Assembly (NCBI GenBank): GCA_013399855.1
Contig: VXAY01000767.1
Span: forward strand, 1,031,633 to 1,095,632
Origin: Oxyruncus cristatus
Lineage: Eukaryota; Chordata; Aves; Passeriformes; Cotingidae
DNA: 64,000 bases
Direction: 5' to 3'
The notes beneath the pieces are model-generated. The model saw only the letters and a list, made by a program, of their open reading frames with translations, made no database searches and had not been told where the DNA came from. Below, one piece after another: positions 19,626 to 31,600 of the stretch (within the stretch, counting starts at the first letter, position 1; every line of letters starts with the position of its first letter). Made by a program: the position numbers and the translations under genes.

Positions 19626-22128
19626 CAAGGTACAAGAGTCTCCTGGAGAGCACAATCTCGGATGTGATGGCACAGGCATTAGGCAAGCACGGAGGCAAGT
19701 GCCTCCTATTCTATCCTAAAAATGCAGGGCCCAGGATGTGCACAACAAAATGCACAGTCCACGCTTTGATCCAGGGCACAGTATTTTGAAGACCCCAGGA
19801 TTTTATGACAACGAGTATCTGGTTACTGTTTCTAGGGAGTGTAACAATCTCATTTAGACTTCCTCAGTCTTAACCACGTTTTGCTAAATACACAGGAAGC
19901 AGAAAGGGCAGCACGTTGTCAACTGCTTTTTACAACAAGACAGAAATGCCCATAAGGAGCATATGAACCTGTCACAAAAACTGTGAGAAAAAGAACACCA
20001 AAAATATCCACTTGTCATCAACAGGAAAACACAAGGAAAAAGAAAAAAAAACCAGGATGGGGTAGCATTGCAATGCAAGACACACAGAAGCCTATGCCTG
20101 AGCATATGCCAGAGCCTGGAAACACATTCAACAGGGCACATTTGTAACTATGATTAGAATCACTTCTACAAGGGCATGAGATGTAAAGAGAAAAACGTGA
20201 ACTGATAAGGTAGAGATGGGAAGGGATTGTGTATTAAAGGCTGGAAAAACAATAAATGCAGACAGAAAACCTGGGAAGAATGAATGGAGAAGTTAATGAG
20301 ATCAATGTGCAAGTCGATCGACGCTACCTATGGGTGTCCTCAGCTATGTCTTCTCCACTCTAACTTACGTTGGTAATGACAACTGTTTTCATTTTCTCTG
20401 CTGTATATTTATGCTTAGGTGCTTTCAAAGGCACAAACAGAGAAACGTAACATGGAGAAAAAAGAGGGAAAAAAACAGTTTTATAATGCGTGATTTCAAC
20501 TGAACATCTCAAAACTGTGAAGAGTGTGCACTGACAGTCGAAATCAGTGATTAGGGCCAGAAAAAAAACCTGGTGGCTTTTCAAATTCATTTTATATTTG
20601 TCTGTAGTACATACAAGTTTTTAATAGCAACAAGTAGCTCACACTGCCTATGCAAGCACAGAATGTAATTCTTTATTTTCACTGACAGTTTAAAAGCAGA
20701 CTGCAAAGTACCAAAGTTAAAAGTTTGGCAGAAAGCTGTTTCAAGGCAATATAACACCAAGGATATTTCTGGATATATAAAATCTCAGGTTTCCAGAAGA
20801 GAGTTAAAAGCAGTTTCTGCTGATGTACCAAAGCCTATATAAAGTTTGCAGCTTTATATATAAAAGACATAATGTTTATAAATTATTTTCCCTTTCCTGA
20901 GTAAATATCCACTTACAGAGTGGGGGGAAAACAACATGCAGTAGATACACACTGGAAATTCTATGTAAACGTTTACATTTGTCCTCTCCACAATCCAGAA
21001 GGCCCAGAGACAGAGAAGCCAGGTAAACCTTACAGAAATAACACTGAGTACTATCTGACCCCATAAAGAGGGATATTTATTTTCAGTAATAAAGGTTTTA
21101 GTAAAAACTGAAAAAGAAACAAACTCTTTTTTTAATAGTTAAAACAAAACGCCTTGGCAGTCATACAAATGGCTCAGCTCAGAACCACTGTGGTAAAAAT
21201 TCCTGTAAACATATGGGATATCTATCAAAATAATGCACTCTGCAGAACCGATAAGAATAAGGAATGATCCAGCTTGACTATCAGATTGCTCTTCCTAGCA
21301 GCAGGCTCGAAACAATCCTTTTTGTTTAAACACTGTTTTTATAACTCTTAACACCATTTCAGAAAACAAGTTAAGAATATATCCACAAAGCAAAGCTACC
21401 TTTTAAAACAGACCGGGTTTACATACTGCAGTTAAAAAACCCCCAACCAAACAGGAACTCAGCAATATCCCTTGTGCTGCCTCCTTTGTTTTGCTGTTTT
21501 CCATTCTTCACGTTCTTTCTCACCTACTTGTGCTCTCAAAGTGATGCAAATTCCCCCGGACTCCCGGGAATTTCAGCAGGCGACATCATCAGGTGAAACC
21601 CAGCCTTAGTCAACTCCACTTCCTGACCACGTCTAAGATGGAGCGCGCAGCCCCGATGAATCAACCAGGAGCTGTTTTACACATTATTCACTCGCCCCTA
21701 CAACCTCCCTCGAAGTTCTTCGCAGCCCCGCGAAGGGAGAAAAAGCCCCTCCGCTTCCCTTCCTTCTTTTACTTCCTTACGAGACGCGAACTTCCCAAAA
21801 CAAACTGCGCTTGGGGATAACGAGGGCACAGGCGGAACACAACGCGCCGTTCGGCTGGGCTCTCCGCGGCCGGCAGCGCTCATCCCAGGGCCTGCGGGAG
21901 CCCAAGGCAGGGATCCTGGACCGCGGCAGCCGTGGATCGCTGCAGCAGTGGATCCCATCCCTGCGAGCACCGCCCGCCCCAGCGCCGGGCAGGGCCGCTC
22001 CCGCCCTGCCCTCCCCGCAGCACCGCCAGGCCGCTGCCCGGGGCAGGGGCACCCGGGCGCCCAACAAGGGCCTCCCCGTCCCCACCGCCAGCCCCAGACA
22101 CGCACCCGCACGGTCCCCCGGCACGTAC

Positions 22129-22142
22129 CGGATCGCGGCGCT
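22129..22142 (-). other. SPOPL: SPOPL non-coding exon 1, 3' end (inferred)
   Basis: On the minus strand the last bases read AGCGCCGCGATCCG followed by GTACGTGCC, a strong donor at the edge of the CpG island. Exon 2 begins in 5'UTR behind an acceptor, so an upstream non-coding exon is required and this is the best candidate. Its 5' part falls in the run of N bases. An alternative donor inside the gap cannot be excluded. Confidence 0.6.
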
Positions 22143-22282
22143 NNNNNNNNNNNNNNNNNNNNNNNNNNNNNNNNNNNNNNNNNNNNNNNNNNNNNNNNNN
22201 NNNNNNNNNNNNNNNNNNNNNNNNNNNNNNNNNNNNNNNNNNNNNNNNNNNNNNNNNNNNNNNNNNNNNNNNNNNNNNNNNN
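22143..22282. other. Assembly gap (140 N)
   Basis: An uninterrupted run of 140 N bases in the densest part of the CpG island. All long open frames spanning it (within 21698-22837) depend on unknown bases and GC-rich composition and should be ignored. The true gap length may differ. Confidence 0.99.
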
Positions 22283-22350
22283 CCCGTCCCGTCCCCGCCC
22301 GGCGCTCGGCACCTCCCGGCTCCCGCACGGCCCCGCTCCCGCTCCCGCCG

Positions 22351-22360
22351 CACTTCCGGG
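22351..22360 (-). promoter_or_regulatory. ETS-family binding motif (CCCGGAAGTG)
   Basis: The minus-strand sequence CCCGGAAGTG fits the ETS/GABP consensus, which is enriched close to start sites of CpG-island promoters. It lies about 70 bases beyond the gap, consistent with a start site in or near the gap. Binding is inferred, not shown. Confidence 0.55.
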
Positions 22361-22403
22361 AGGGAGCGGTCACGCGGCGCCGCTTCCATCCGGGAACGCG
22401 CGC

Positions 22404-22431
22404 GGGGCGGGGAGGGATGCGCGGGGCGGGG
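22404..22431 (+). promoter_or_regulatory. G-quadruplex motif with GC boxes
   Basis: The plus strand has G-runs of 4, 4, 3, 4 and 4 separated by loops of 1, 1, 6 and 1 bases, more than enough for a canonical quadruplex. Two ggggcgggg GC boxes (Sp1/KLF type) are embedded in it. Confidence 0.7.
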
Positions 22432-22491
22432 CCGCGGGGGCGCTCCCGGCGTGGGACCGCGGCGGGGAGTCTGGTGCGACTTCCATCTCTG

Positions 22492-22665
22492 CTCAAGCAC
22501 GTGGCATAGGATTGAGTCCAGAGGGTTCTGGAATACCTCCAGTGAGGGAGACTCCACACCCTCTCTGGGCAGTCTGTTCCAGTGCACGGTCACTCACACG
22601 GTCACTCCAGCCCATGTTCAGGTGGAACTTCCCATGCCTCAGTTTCTGCATCTTGTCCATCCGGA
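22492..22665 (-). mobile_element. CR1 LINE, first half of a split copy (minus strand)
   Basis: The plus strand reads 'gagactccacaccctctctg', 'cagtctgttccagtgcac' and 'catgttcaggtggaacttcc', the usual order in the complement of a CR1 3' region. Homology stops abruptly near 'cttgtccatc' and resumes at about 23354 with the next expected block. The copy is therefore interrupted by another insertion. It starts directly beside the CpG island. Confidence 0.85.
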
Positions 22666-22674
22666 GGGATGGAG

Positions 22675-23352
22675 CACCTCTCCCGAGATGCTGCGGGAAA
22701 GGGATTGTTCAGTCTGGAAAAGAGAAGGCTTTGGGGAAGGTGACCTAGCTGTGGCCTTCCAGTACCTGAAGGGAACTTCAGGAAAGGCTGAGAGAAAGGG
22801 ATTGTTCAGCCCAGAAAAGAGAAGTCTTTGGGGCTGACCCAATTGTGGCGTTCCAGTACCTGAAGGGAACTTAGAGGAAAGACTGAGGGAAAGCTTTGGG
22901 GTGACCCAATTGTGGCCTTCCAGTACCTGAACGGAACACTCCCAGTACCCCTTCAGGAAAGGCTGAGAGAAAAGGATTGTTCAGTCCGAAAAAGAGAAGA
23001 CTTTGGAGTGACCTAATTGTGGCCTTCCAGCACCCAAAGGGAATTTATAGGAAAGATGGGGCAAGACTATTTATAGGAGTGACAGGACAAGAGGGAATGG
23101 TTTAAACTGAAAGACAGTAGGTTTAGATCAAGTATTAGGAAAAAATTCTTTACCATGAGGGTGGTGAGGCCCTGGCACAGGTTGCCCAGAGAAGCTGAGG
23201 CTACCCCATCCCTGGAAGTGTTCAAGGCCAGGCTGGATGGGGACTCTCAGCAAACCGGTCTAGCAGAAGGTGTCCCTGCCCATGGCAGGAGGGTTGGAAT
23301 GAGATGATCTTCAAGGTCTCCTTTCAACCCAAGCCATTCTATGATTCTATTT
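22675..23352 (+). mobile_element. CR1 LINE inserted into the minus-strand CR1
   Basis: A plus-strand CR1 3' region: repeated 'ttgtggccttccagtacctg' blocks, 'gtgacaggacaagagggaat', 'gggtggtgaggccctggcac', 'ggttgcccagagaagctgag' and the terminus 'cattctatgattctat' at about 23334-23350. The junctions lie inside the oppositely oriented CR1. The segment near 22699-23070 carries about four tandem copies of one block. Confidence 0.9.
22701..23070 (+). repeat. Tandem repeat inside CR1 (about 3.7 copies, about 95 bp unit)
   Basis: Copies start at 22701, 22798, 22894 (lacking its first part) and 22973. Each contains 'ggattgttcag', 'agagaag', 'ctttgg', 'tgacc', 'ttccagtacctg' and 'ggaaaggctgagagaaa' with substitutions. 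Copies 1 and 2 are most complete (97 and 95 bases); copy 3 is shortened and has an extra 'cactcccagtacccc'. A normal CR1 has this block once. Confidence 0.85.
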
Positions 23353-23353
23353 C

Positions 23354-23545
23354 TTGGCATCACCAAGAAGAGCCTGGCTCCATCTTCTTGGTACCCCCCC
23401 CTTCAAATATTTATACACGTTAATGAGGTGCTCTCTCAGTCATCTCTTCTTGAGGCTGAATAGGCTCAGCTCCCTCAGCCTTTCCTCGTATGAGAGATGC
23501 TCCAGTCCACTAATCATCCTTGTTGCCCTCTTCTATACCTCTCCT
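23354..23545 (-). mobile_element. CR1 LINE, second half of the split copy (minus strand)
   Basis: The plus strand reads 'ggcatcaccaagaagagcct', 'ggctccatcttcttgg', 'tcaaatatttatacacgtta', 'ggctgaataggctcagctcc' and 'tcctcgtatgagagatgctc', then 'actaatcatccttgttgccc'. This is exactly the continuation expected after the part at 22492-22665. The homology fades around 23545. Confidence 0.88.
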
Positions 23546-26037
23546 CAGAGTGGTCAGCAGGGCTCCCCTGAAGCAGCTGTCTCGTCATTACCCTGGTTGC
23601 CAGAAAGGTTCACTCTCTGGGGCAGATTTGGGGCTTCTGAGGACTCCTTAGTTAGTTAATTAGTTAGTCAGTTATAATTTTGGGTTTCGGATGATGTCAA
23701 CCTCATATTGACACTTGTGAGCTCCATCTGCTGTCTGGTATATTGAGCCCAACAAGAACCAGCCCTTGGTGGCTGCTCCCCGGCTTACAGGGCTGATGTT
23801 GGGTTCTCAGCCTCTCACCTGGTGAACAGATCTGCTCCTGGCTGGCACAGCCATGAGCTTCGAGCGCTTTACCCACAGCTCCTGACCAGGGCTCTTCTGC
23901 TCTTACCACACGTGTTCACCACCCAGCAGTTCTGAGAGCTGCCGGTCAGATTGGTTTCCTTTAGACACAGGTGAATTTCTCTACATTATTGACATATCTT
24001 CCTAATTGCTTCTAAAAATAAATGGTGTGATAATTTGTAAATTGCATATACAGTACTGCGAACTTCCCTGTGGGGCGCTGGAAATAAAACTTAAGCAGTA
24101 TGTTTTACTTTGTTTTTCAAACAAATGGGACTTTAAAGAAAACATCCTCTATGGAGACAATTAAGACTAAGTGACACCTTAATTGCTTCTCTTGAGAACG
24201 AGCACTGAGAATACATACACACAGCATTGTGCTGTGTAAGGATATCCAGGCTAGCAAGGTCTGGAGATCGATACAACTGCATTAGTGAGGCACAGAGCCC
24301 TGGATAATTCATCCTGCAGAGAAAAACTGCACTGACAGGGCCATACTGCCTTTGGTAGTACTAGTTCCCTTAGAACTATTTCGGGAACCTGTCTAGCATT
24401 GCAGTGTATTTTCAGATGTCTCAGCATTTTTTGTTTGCTTGGAATCTTTTTCATAGCAGGATATAGTTTTAGAGCCACATCCAGAACTTACTTCATTTAG
24501 AAAGCTGGGTGAGTGCCAGGAGGACCAGGCTGTTAACCTTTATATGGCCCATTACTCAGAAGAAAACACAGTATACATTAGTTATTTGTATCAGACACAG
24601 GTTAGAATACAGGGTATAGGAATTTTTGGTCTTATCAGTGCCTGGAGACACTGTTGCAACTGGAAAGTGAAAGATGTCCACTCTTTCACAGGGCAGAATT
24701 CAGTCAGTGCTGCTGGAAATCAGGAGCCGATTCCTACTTGTAGCTGAGAAGTCTGCCTTGTAAATCGTAAGATTTAACTAGACTGACTTAGCCCATAGGA
24801 AAGAACAGTAAGCCAAGTGAATCTTTGTATGTAGTAACAATCACTTCCCTTAAATCCTACTGTAGAGAATAACTGCAAAGATGGATCATTAACGGGAGTT
24901 GTGGAAAACCTGCATATTTGTCAGCAGACAAAGGGTAAGATTACAGCTCATGCACCTGTTGGGCTGAAAAGTCCTTTTGCTCACACTCACCTATATTCTG
25001 GTGTGGATGGGCACATACCACAGAAGGGTGTGTAAATGGTTGCCAAGCAAAGCAACTACCATCTTCCAGATATGGAGTCTCCAGTTGGTTATAACCAAAG
25101 TTTAACTTATTTTCCTGTGCTTTTTATCCACTGCTCAGTCCTATTCCCTGCTATTCCCCCTTAGATTTCCATTTTTGTCCCCTCTCAGTGCTAAATTAAA
25201 GCACACCATATAGTACTGGCCTCTTGTGTAATGTTAAGGCAAAATAGCGTAGTGTCAGGATGCATCGGTGTTATTTGCATTATGGCAGCACTTAGTGGGT
25301 CAATTGAGATAACTGACCCTTCATGCCAGACATTTCACAAAACAGAGTTTGTGATCTAATAAGTCAGGATAGAAAACGGTAGAGAAAACCAAGACAGGGT
25401 GAAATGATTAAGCACACTTCCAGAACACAGATTCCGTCAGAGACGAGGAGGAGGGCAAAACTTTCCTGGGTCCAGAGTGAATGCCGTAGATCATACTTCC
25501 TCAGCCCAGACAGGAGGTCCCATAGGAATATGCTCTTACAATACACACCACTTTCTGGCAGAAACTCAGTGGTATTTATATTGTTCAAAGCTTTTCACAG
25601 AAAGACCATATTTTATTTTGTTGTCCTTAATAAAGCATAATACTAAATATATTTAGTTTTCAAGTTATAGCAAGGGAAACTACATTTCTAAAGAAACCTC
25701 AGCATAGCACAATGGCTGCTGTAGTTGTTTTTAATTGTTCACACAGCCAGTATTACTGACTCCTCTATTTAGACTGCTTATCACTTCCCATTATGAAAAA
25801 GATCTCATTGTACACATATGTGTATGGGGAAGGGTTGTTTAAAGTGTGAGACCTGTAAACATGTCATGATTGCAGCAGGGAACGTGACCTTGGAAGCAGT
25901 AGCAGCTGTCAGTGATTAAAGTGAAAAGAAGAAATCCTCAGCTGTGGAAGTTCTTTTCTCCCAGCTTCCACTGGGACAGACCAATGTTTCCACTGCACTG
26001 TGGTGGTACCATCCTTCATTATGAAGTCCTTATATTT

Positions 26038-26180
26038 AGAATGGAATAGAATAAACATTTCAGTTAGAAAGGTACCTAAAGTGATTATCTAGTCTAACTG
26101 ATGATGTTCCTTTACTACAATCAGTAAGGATCCCTTCTCAAAGGCTGTTTCAATTACATTACCTAACAGTTCTTAAGGGT
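26038..26180 (-). mobile_element. Old CR1-like fragment
   Basis: The plus strand reads 'agaatggaatagaataaaca', 'tttcagttagaaaggtacct' and 'gattatctagtctaactg'. This matches the complement of a diverged avian CR1 end ('gaatagaat...cagttggaaggg...catctagtccaactg'). Divergence indicates an old insertion; the right boundary is approximate. Confidence 0.6.
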
Positions 26181-28578
26181 TTCTTTATAGAATAATTTTG
26201 CTTAAGAATGCTCCCAAAAAGTTTAAGTAAGCATGTTAACACAGAGTTGTACAAGGATTAGTATTTGGAGATTTTAAGTGCTCTAGTCTGGTCAGCCAGC
26301 ACAGTGATCCCAGTGTTATCAAGTTTTGGGCTGCTGGGACTTTCACCTTAGATAAACCCTTCAAAATACAAATTCGGTCTGCTGTAATATTGAACATCAT
26401 ATTTACTGTGCTTCTATATGAAATAGAGAATGTATTCTAGTTTATTGGTGAGATTTCTTCATCCTTGTTTTGTGATATGAGGTGAACTGAATTAAGCTGC
26501 TGCACATGATGATATTAACCCTCAGAGCATGTAAAATAGATCGTTTTCAGTATTAATTCCACAGATTTAGGGGAGATAGCTGCATATGTAAATATGAAAT
26601 GAAGTTATGAGTAGAAGCTATTCTCTACCCAATAAGTAGCCACATTTCAATGAAGTTATATATCCTAATTAAAGATTCATTATAAGCCTCTTTGTGATCT
26701 TTTTGGTGAAAGGAAGCATTATATACACACATGTAAGCACATTCCTGCAGTATATTTTCAAGAATCACAACAGGATTATGTCACTAAAATAAATTCTTTG
26801 AAAGAAATTAAAGACAAGAATATCAATTTCATCTATTTTCCTAATCAGTGTCATTCTTTTTATTGACATTTTCCAGAAAAAAACAGTGGCAAACAACTCG
26901 AGAGTGTCAGTCATGGTTTCTGTTTTCTTTTCTGTCTGTTGTCCAAATGAGAGCACCTTCTGGAGGAATAATGATAAATCCGTAATATTTTATTTTACCC
27001 TATTTCCTTTTAACGGAGCCAGCAGACAACATTGCAAATGTACTGCCAAGATGTATGGGTGACTTTGCGTTAAGTAAATGCAGAGGCAGATCTGGCTGAT
27101 ATGAGTCACAATTTCATGGGCAGTTTTAAAAGAGTACAAAATTTCAGCAGGGAAGTTTTTAGTCTTTTTATAATATAGTGGCTTCAGAATTTGACTTGCT
27201 TTCTGGAATTTAAAGTTCCAGGGTATTAGGGCATACCCAATTTAGATTGAATTTTCCCCTTTAACTTCTTTTTTCTCCTTTAACTTCTTTTTGTATTTTC
27301 CTTCTAGATTTTCTTTCTGAAAAGGAAAACAATTAAACCCCTTAAGTTGCGACAAACAACTAATTCCTCACACGGCAGAGATACAGCTCTAAAGTTGTTC
27401 AGTAATGTTTCAACAGAATGGGTCTTCACTTGAAAAGGTCAGTGTTTTGAAACCAGCACTCTTCACTGTGAAATATGTGCTGGTTTTGGCAGAAAGGTTT
27501 TAGCGAAGATGCAGTTTCTTCTGAGAGAGGAGGGTGAGTTTATTGTAGGAATAAACAGTGGCTGCAGCACAGTCTGCCAATGGTGGATGAGTCAGTCAAG
27601 TCTGTTTTTCCTGATTCAGTGTGAGTGTTGATCTGTCTTTCACACCACAGATAAAAACTTAACCACCAAGCTACTGGCTGATACGCAATTAGAGTCTTCT
27701 CTGTTTACACTGCATATAAACAAACACTAGTTTTAGCAGATACTTGAACTTGGGACTTCCAAACTTTGCCTGAGCTCAGCAGCTGCTGTGTGTGATCTTC
27801 CCTTTCTTCCTTCATTAAAAACAAATAAATAAACACTGAAAAGATTTTCATGCAAAAGGTGAAAACACTTGAGTTTTCTAACTTTCACCAAGACAGGAAA
27901 ATATTTTCCACATAGTTTTACTCAGTTTTTCAACACTTTTTTTTTCAAGGGATGCTTACATGTTATTAGTGTTAAAAAAGAATTATTAAATAGAATTTGC
28001 TTTGTATTGTCATGTTCCTTTCTCTCAGTTTTTCTGTGTTTATTCACTGTTATGCCCTGAAATAGATAGCAAGGACTTCAAAGTAGGTATCCTGTCGTCC
28101 TGTGGATATTTTTTTAATACATAATGGCAGAAAACTTACTGGAGACTGGTTGCAGCACTAAATGACAATAATTTTTCTGCAGAATGTCAGGCTGAAATCA
28201 CTGACCACTTTGGCTACTACCTCCTCAGTGTTCTCTAATGTGTTATCACCAGTTTCTTGTCAAAAAATTCCCATGTTTCTTTCAGTCTTTCACCCAGACA
28301 AATCTGCTAATTTTTTGCTTATTTTTCCATCCTGCACGTGTAGGTTGTTGAATTCATTCGTATTTGCTATAACTTCACAACCACGACTGTCTAACCATGT
28401 GTTGTGTCCCAGGGTCTTCCTCCTTTCCTCTCCCTTCACCGTCATTGCAGGGTTACAAATGATATGGAAAATGGGGGGGTATTATTTTATATACTTACTA
28501 AGACACAAACCTGACAGGCACTTCTGCTAACACTAGATGTGGTCTATTTTTTGTAATAGTTTCATGTAGGAATAATGA

Positions 28579-28608
28579 TTTTTTTTTTTACTTTTTTTTT
28601 TTTTTTTT
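28579..28608 (+). repeat. Poly-T tract
   Basis: Nearly uninterrupted T run, broken by a single 'ac', followed by AAAAAA. No retrotransposon body was recognised beside it, so it is called simple sequence. Confidence 0.8.
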
Positions 28609-31600
28609 AAAAAATTCCTTTTTTGGATCTTGTTAAAGGATGAAAACCCCTCTTTTAAGTTTTCTGCAAATTAACATTCCTCTCCTTTCCCTCCAAAAAA
28701 GTAAAATCAAAGCCTGTATTTTTGAATGTAATGCCAAATCCTTCCTTGTCTACTCCCTTCTGCTCTCCAAAAAACACTGAAACACAAAGTGGCTTCCCTT
28801 CTGTAGACTTCAGAGAATGTGGAAACTTGTTTTTATAGCAGAAAGCAACAATAAAGAGCAAATTTTGCTTTGTGGTTTATACTCATAAATCTGATAGTGA
28901 AGACAAATGCCTACTCTTTTCCTCATTTCAATACCAAGTAGCTTTTAAAATGCCTTTAAAAGTCATTTTCAGAGAGTAAAGAACAAGCATGAAGTTCTGA
29001 ATTTTATGTAGCCCCCAAACATCATCATTTATAAAGGGAGATAAACCCAGCATCTGAACATGATTTGGTTGGCTCAGAGAGCACACAAACAGACTCTTGG
29101 AAGCATCAACAAATTCTTCACTGAATGAAGACCAAGTTTCTAAGGCACATTTAGAGAAGGAAAACACACACCTCAATTCAGTCTGTGAGAAAGACAAGTT
29201 GTTTTCAGCTTTATTACCTTTTTTTTGTTTTGAGATTCTATGGTGTTGCCTCTTGAAACATTCTCCTGCTTCCTAACTGATAAACAAAACCCTTGATTAT
29301 GTTACTCACAAGATTATTTTTTAACATTAATATTCCCCCAGTTCTCTTGAGTTTCATGAGGGGACTTGGCTCTGTTATCTCTGTGCATAGTGAGAAAACC
29401 AATATTCCTTCTAACTTAGCATGGGACTGAGCTCTTTTGTCATACTTTGCAAACCTAACATATTTAGCACGAAACACTAAATACATAACTTTTATCAATT
29501 CAAATAAACCAGGGCTGTCATTTCAGTAAATGCCTATTTTTATACCTGCCAAATATGCAGAACAGGTAACTGGATATTTACTGATTGTTGCACAATTGGT
29601 ATAATTTAGCCATGGATTTATGAGTCACACGTGCAATTGCCTATTTTGTTCAGTTCTGTGTATTGCACAAAAAATACTGTATTTTTTTATTCTTTTTTTT
29701 CCCCATATTTTTGTAGGAAATAATGGAAAAAATTGATTTGGTGAGAAATATTAAATTGAAAGCTCATGCTTTTGTGTTTTACACATGAGTTGACCTCTGT
29801 TAATTCAGAAGGTTAATTAACCCAAATGAAACATGTTTTTACTGTGTGTATCAAGCTGCATTTTTGTTTGACCATACATCGTTTTTCTTTTTTTTTTTTC
29901 TTTGTTTTCCCTGAGAAGTGAAAGCATTCTACTGCCTGGGTTTCTTCTAATTTTTCAATGCCATCATCCCCCCAAACCCATAATTAACCATATTTATTCA
30001 CCACCTTTATCTGTAATTGATCTGGCCATGTGGTCTTAATAAAGTTTAAGTAGTTAGAATGTAAGAATGTGGATACCCTCCAAAAAAAGTTAATTTAAAA
30101 CTGTGCTGAACCATGTACACTAGATAATAAGCAATATTAGAGATACATGCATGTAACAATATATGTGTATCATAGTAATCAAAATAACATAACCTGTGCA
30201 ATAAGTATGAGTTTCTATTGGAAAATCTCCTAAGCAGAATGACTCCTAAATTTTGCTGAGAAGACACAGGCTCACTGAATTTCATCTCTAAGAAATATTG
30301 GATATTTGTGTAAGCCGTTCACCATTCATTATGAACAGTAGTGAGGATAAATAGCATATTCTAAATACCAGGAGAAAAACCCAAACACCTTTTAGGATTA
30401 TTGGAAGGATCCCAATGCAAATGTTAAATAGTAAGCTGGGAACAAAGAACAACCCCATGATAATTTCTAACAGAGTTATGCTTAATATTTGAAATTTTGA
30501 TGAAGCAAACCTTTTCATTTTAAGAGAATACAGGTGTTTCTCACCCATTTTTTATTTCTTTTGGCATCTATTTAGATTTAACACCTTTTTTCATAGCAGT
30601 ATGTGCTAAAAGTACTGTAGTTCTCCTTAGCACAGACTTTTTACTGTTGATGTTTTCATCTAATTCATTTCTCCTTGCTGGCAAGCATTTAGTGTCTCCA
30701 GACATATTATGATTCATAAGATGAATAACTTCCTCTTGCTCTGGGATTCAGGAGACCAGCATGGATGTATCCTATTCCTAGAGCAAAAGCTCAGATTAAT
30801 AATGTCGTATGACGAGAGGATCACTCAGTGAGGGAGTTATTCCAGGGAGTCTCTTCAGCAGCTTAAAACTGTTGGTCAGGAAAAGGTAGATTAAGGCAGA
30901 TAATGGTCTTCTGAGTCAGATTTTCTCTGGCATAAAAAATATATAGTGGTGAAACAGAGCTAGAATCTTTTCACAATCCTGTATTTGGATGCAAACTTCA
31001 TATGAGATTTTAGCTTTCAACTGCTTTACCAAATTTACATAACACAAATGTTAATTAGGCTAGAAAATTATACAGCAAACTCTTATGCACATTGCCCTTA
31101 GACAAGGTCAAAATCCCATTTTTATCAAAAGGTTAAAGTAGCTTCTTTTTTTAAAAAAAAAACAGTCTATTGACACCATTGATTTGGAAAGATGTGATAT
31201 TTTCAGTAATTATTACATCATTATGCAGCATATTTGTGTATGGGTTCATTCTGTGTCCGTTCATTAAAGAAGAGTTTTCCATAGTTTTCCCATACATATG
31301 TTAAAAGCCCAATTTTCTTGCAGCCCAAATTTGAGTTGCCTAATTGCTTTCAACTCTTCCTCATTTTATACTTTGAATACCTAAAATTAAATACTTCTAG
31401 AATCTGATCTTTCAACGTAGCTGTTTTATACCTGAGTATCTCTGTTGAATTCAACAGTATTATTCATAGTGGAAAAAAAACTGATTCAGTAATGGTTATA
31501 TCAAAAAATCAGGAATTCACTTTAGAACAACTTCAACATACTGTGTTTAAATTGAGAAATCATAAATAATAGCTCCCTAGTGAGTCTTGGTGAAAAGACT

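Larger units (their letters stand above)
7015..22128 (-). other. SPOPL: SPOPL intron 1 (about 15.1 kb, inferred)
   Basis: The right boundary is inferred from the GTACGT donor at 22128-22123 beside the CpG island; the left boundary is the exon 2 acceptor. The interval contains a short LTR remnant (11252-11310), CR1 pieces (14748-14830, 19437-19625), T-rich tracts (about 10454-10505) and otherwise single-copy AT-rich sequence. The open frames inside are short and match no family I recognise. A CTAAAAATAG MEF2-type motif sits at 16646-16655. Confidence 0.7.
21600..22490. promoter_or_regulatory. SPOPL: CpG island / SPOPL promoter region
   Basis: Very high G+C and CpG density from about 21840 to 22490, with a milder shoulder from 21600, in an otherwise AT-rich window. 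It lies upstream of the SPOPL coding exons on the correct side. A good splice donor (22128-22123) faces toward exon 2. An ETS motif and GC boxes (ggggcgggg) lie beyond the gap. TATA-less CpG-island promoters are usual for broadly expressed genes such as this; the exact start site cannot be read because of the gap. Confidence 0.85.

Noticed and set aside
19152..19719. 175-codon minus-strand and 90-codon plus-strand open frames
   Set aside because: They overlap the CR1 3' end at 19437-19625, and the predicted peptides are translations of CR1 untranslated sequence.
21698..22837. Several 200-300-codon open frames across the CpG island on both strands
   Set aside because: They run through the 140 N gap, which contributes no stops, and through GC-rich DNA and CR1 sequence where stops are rare. 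None resembles a protein.
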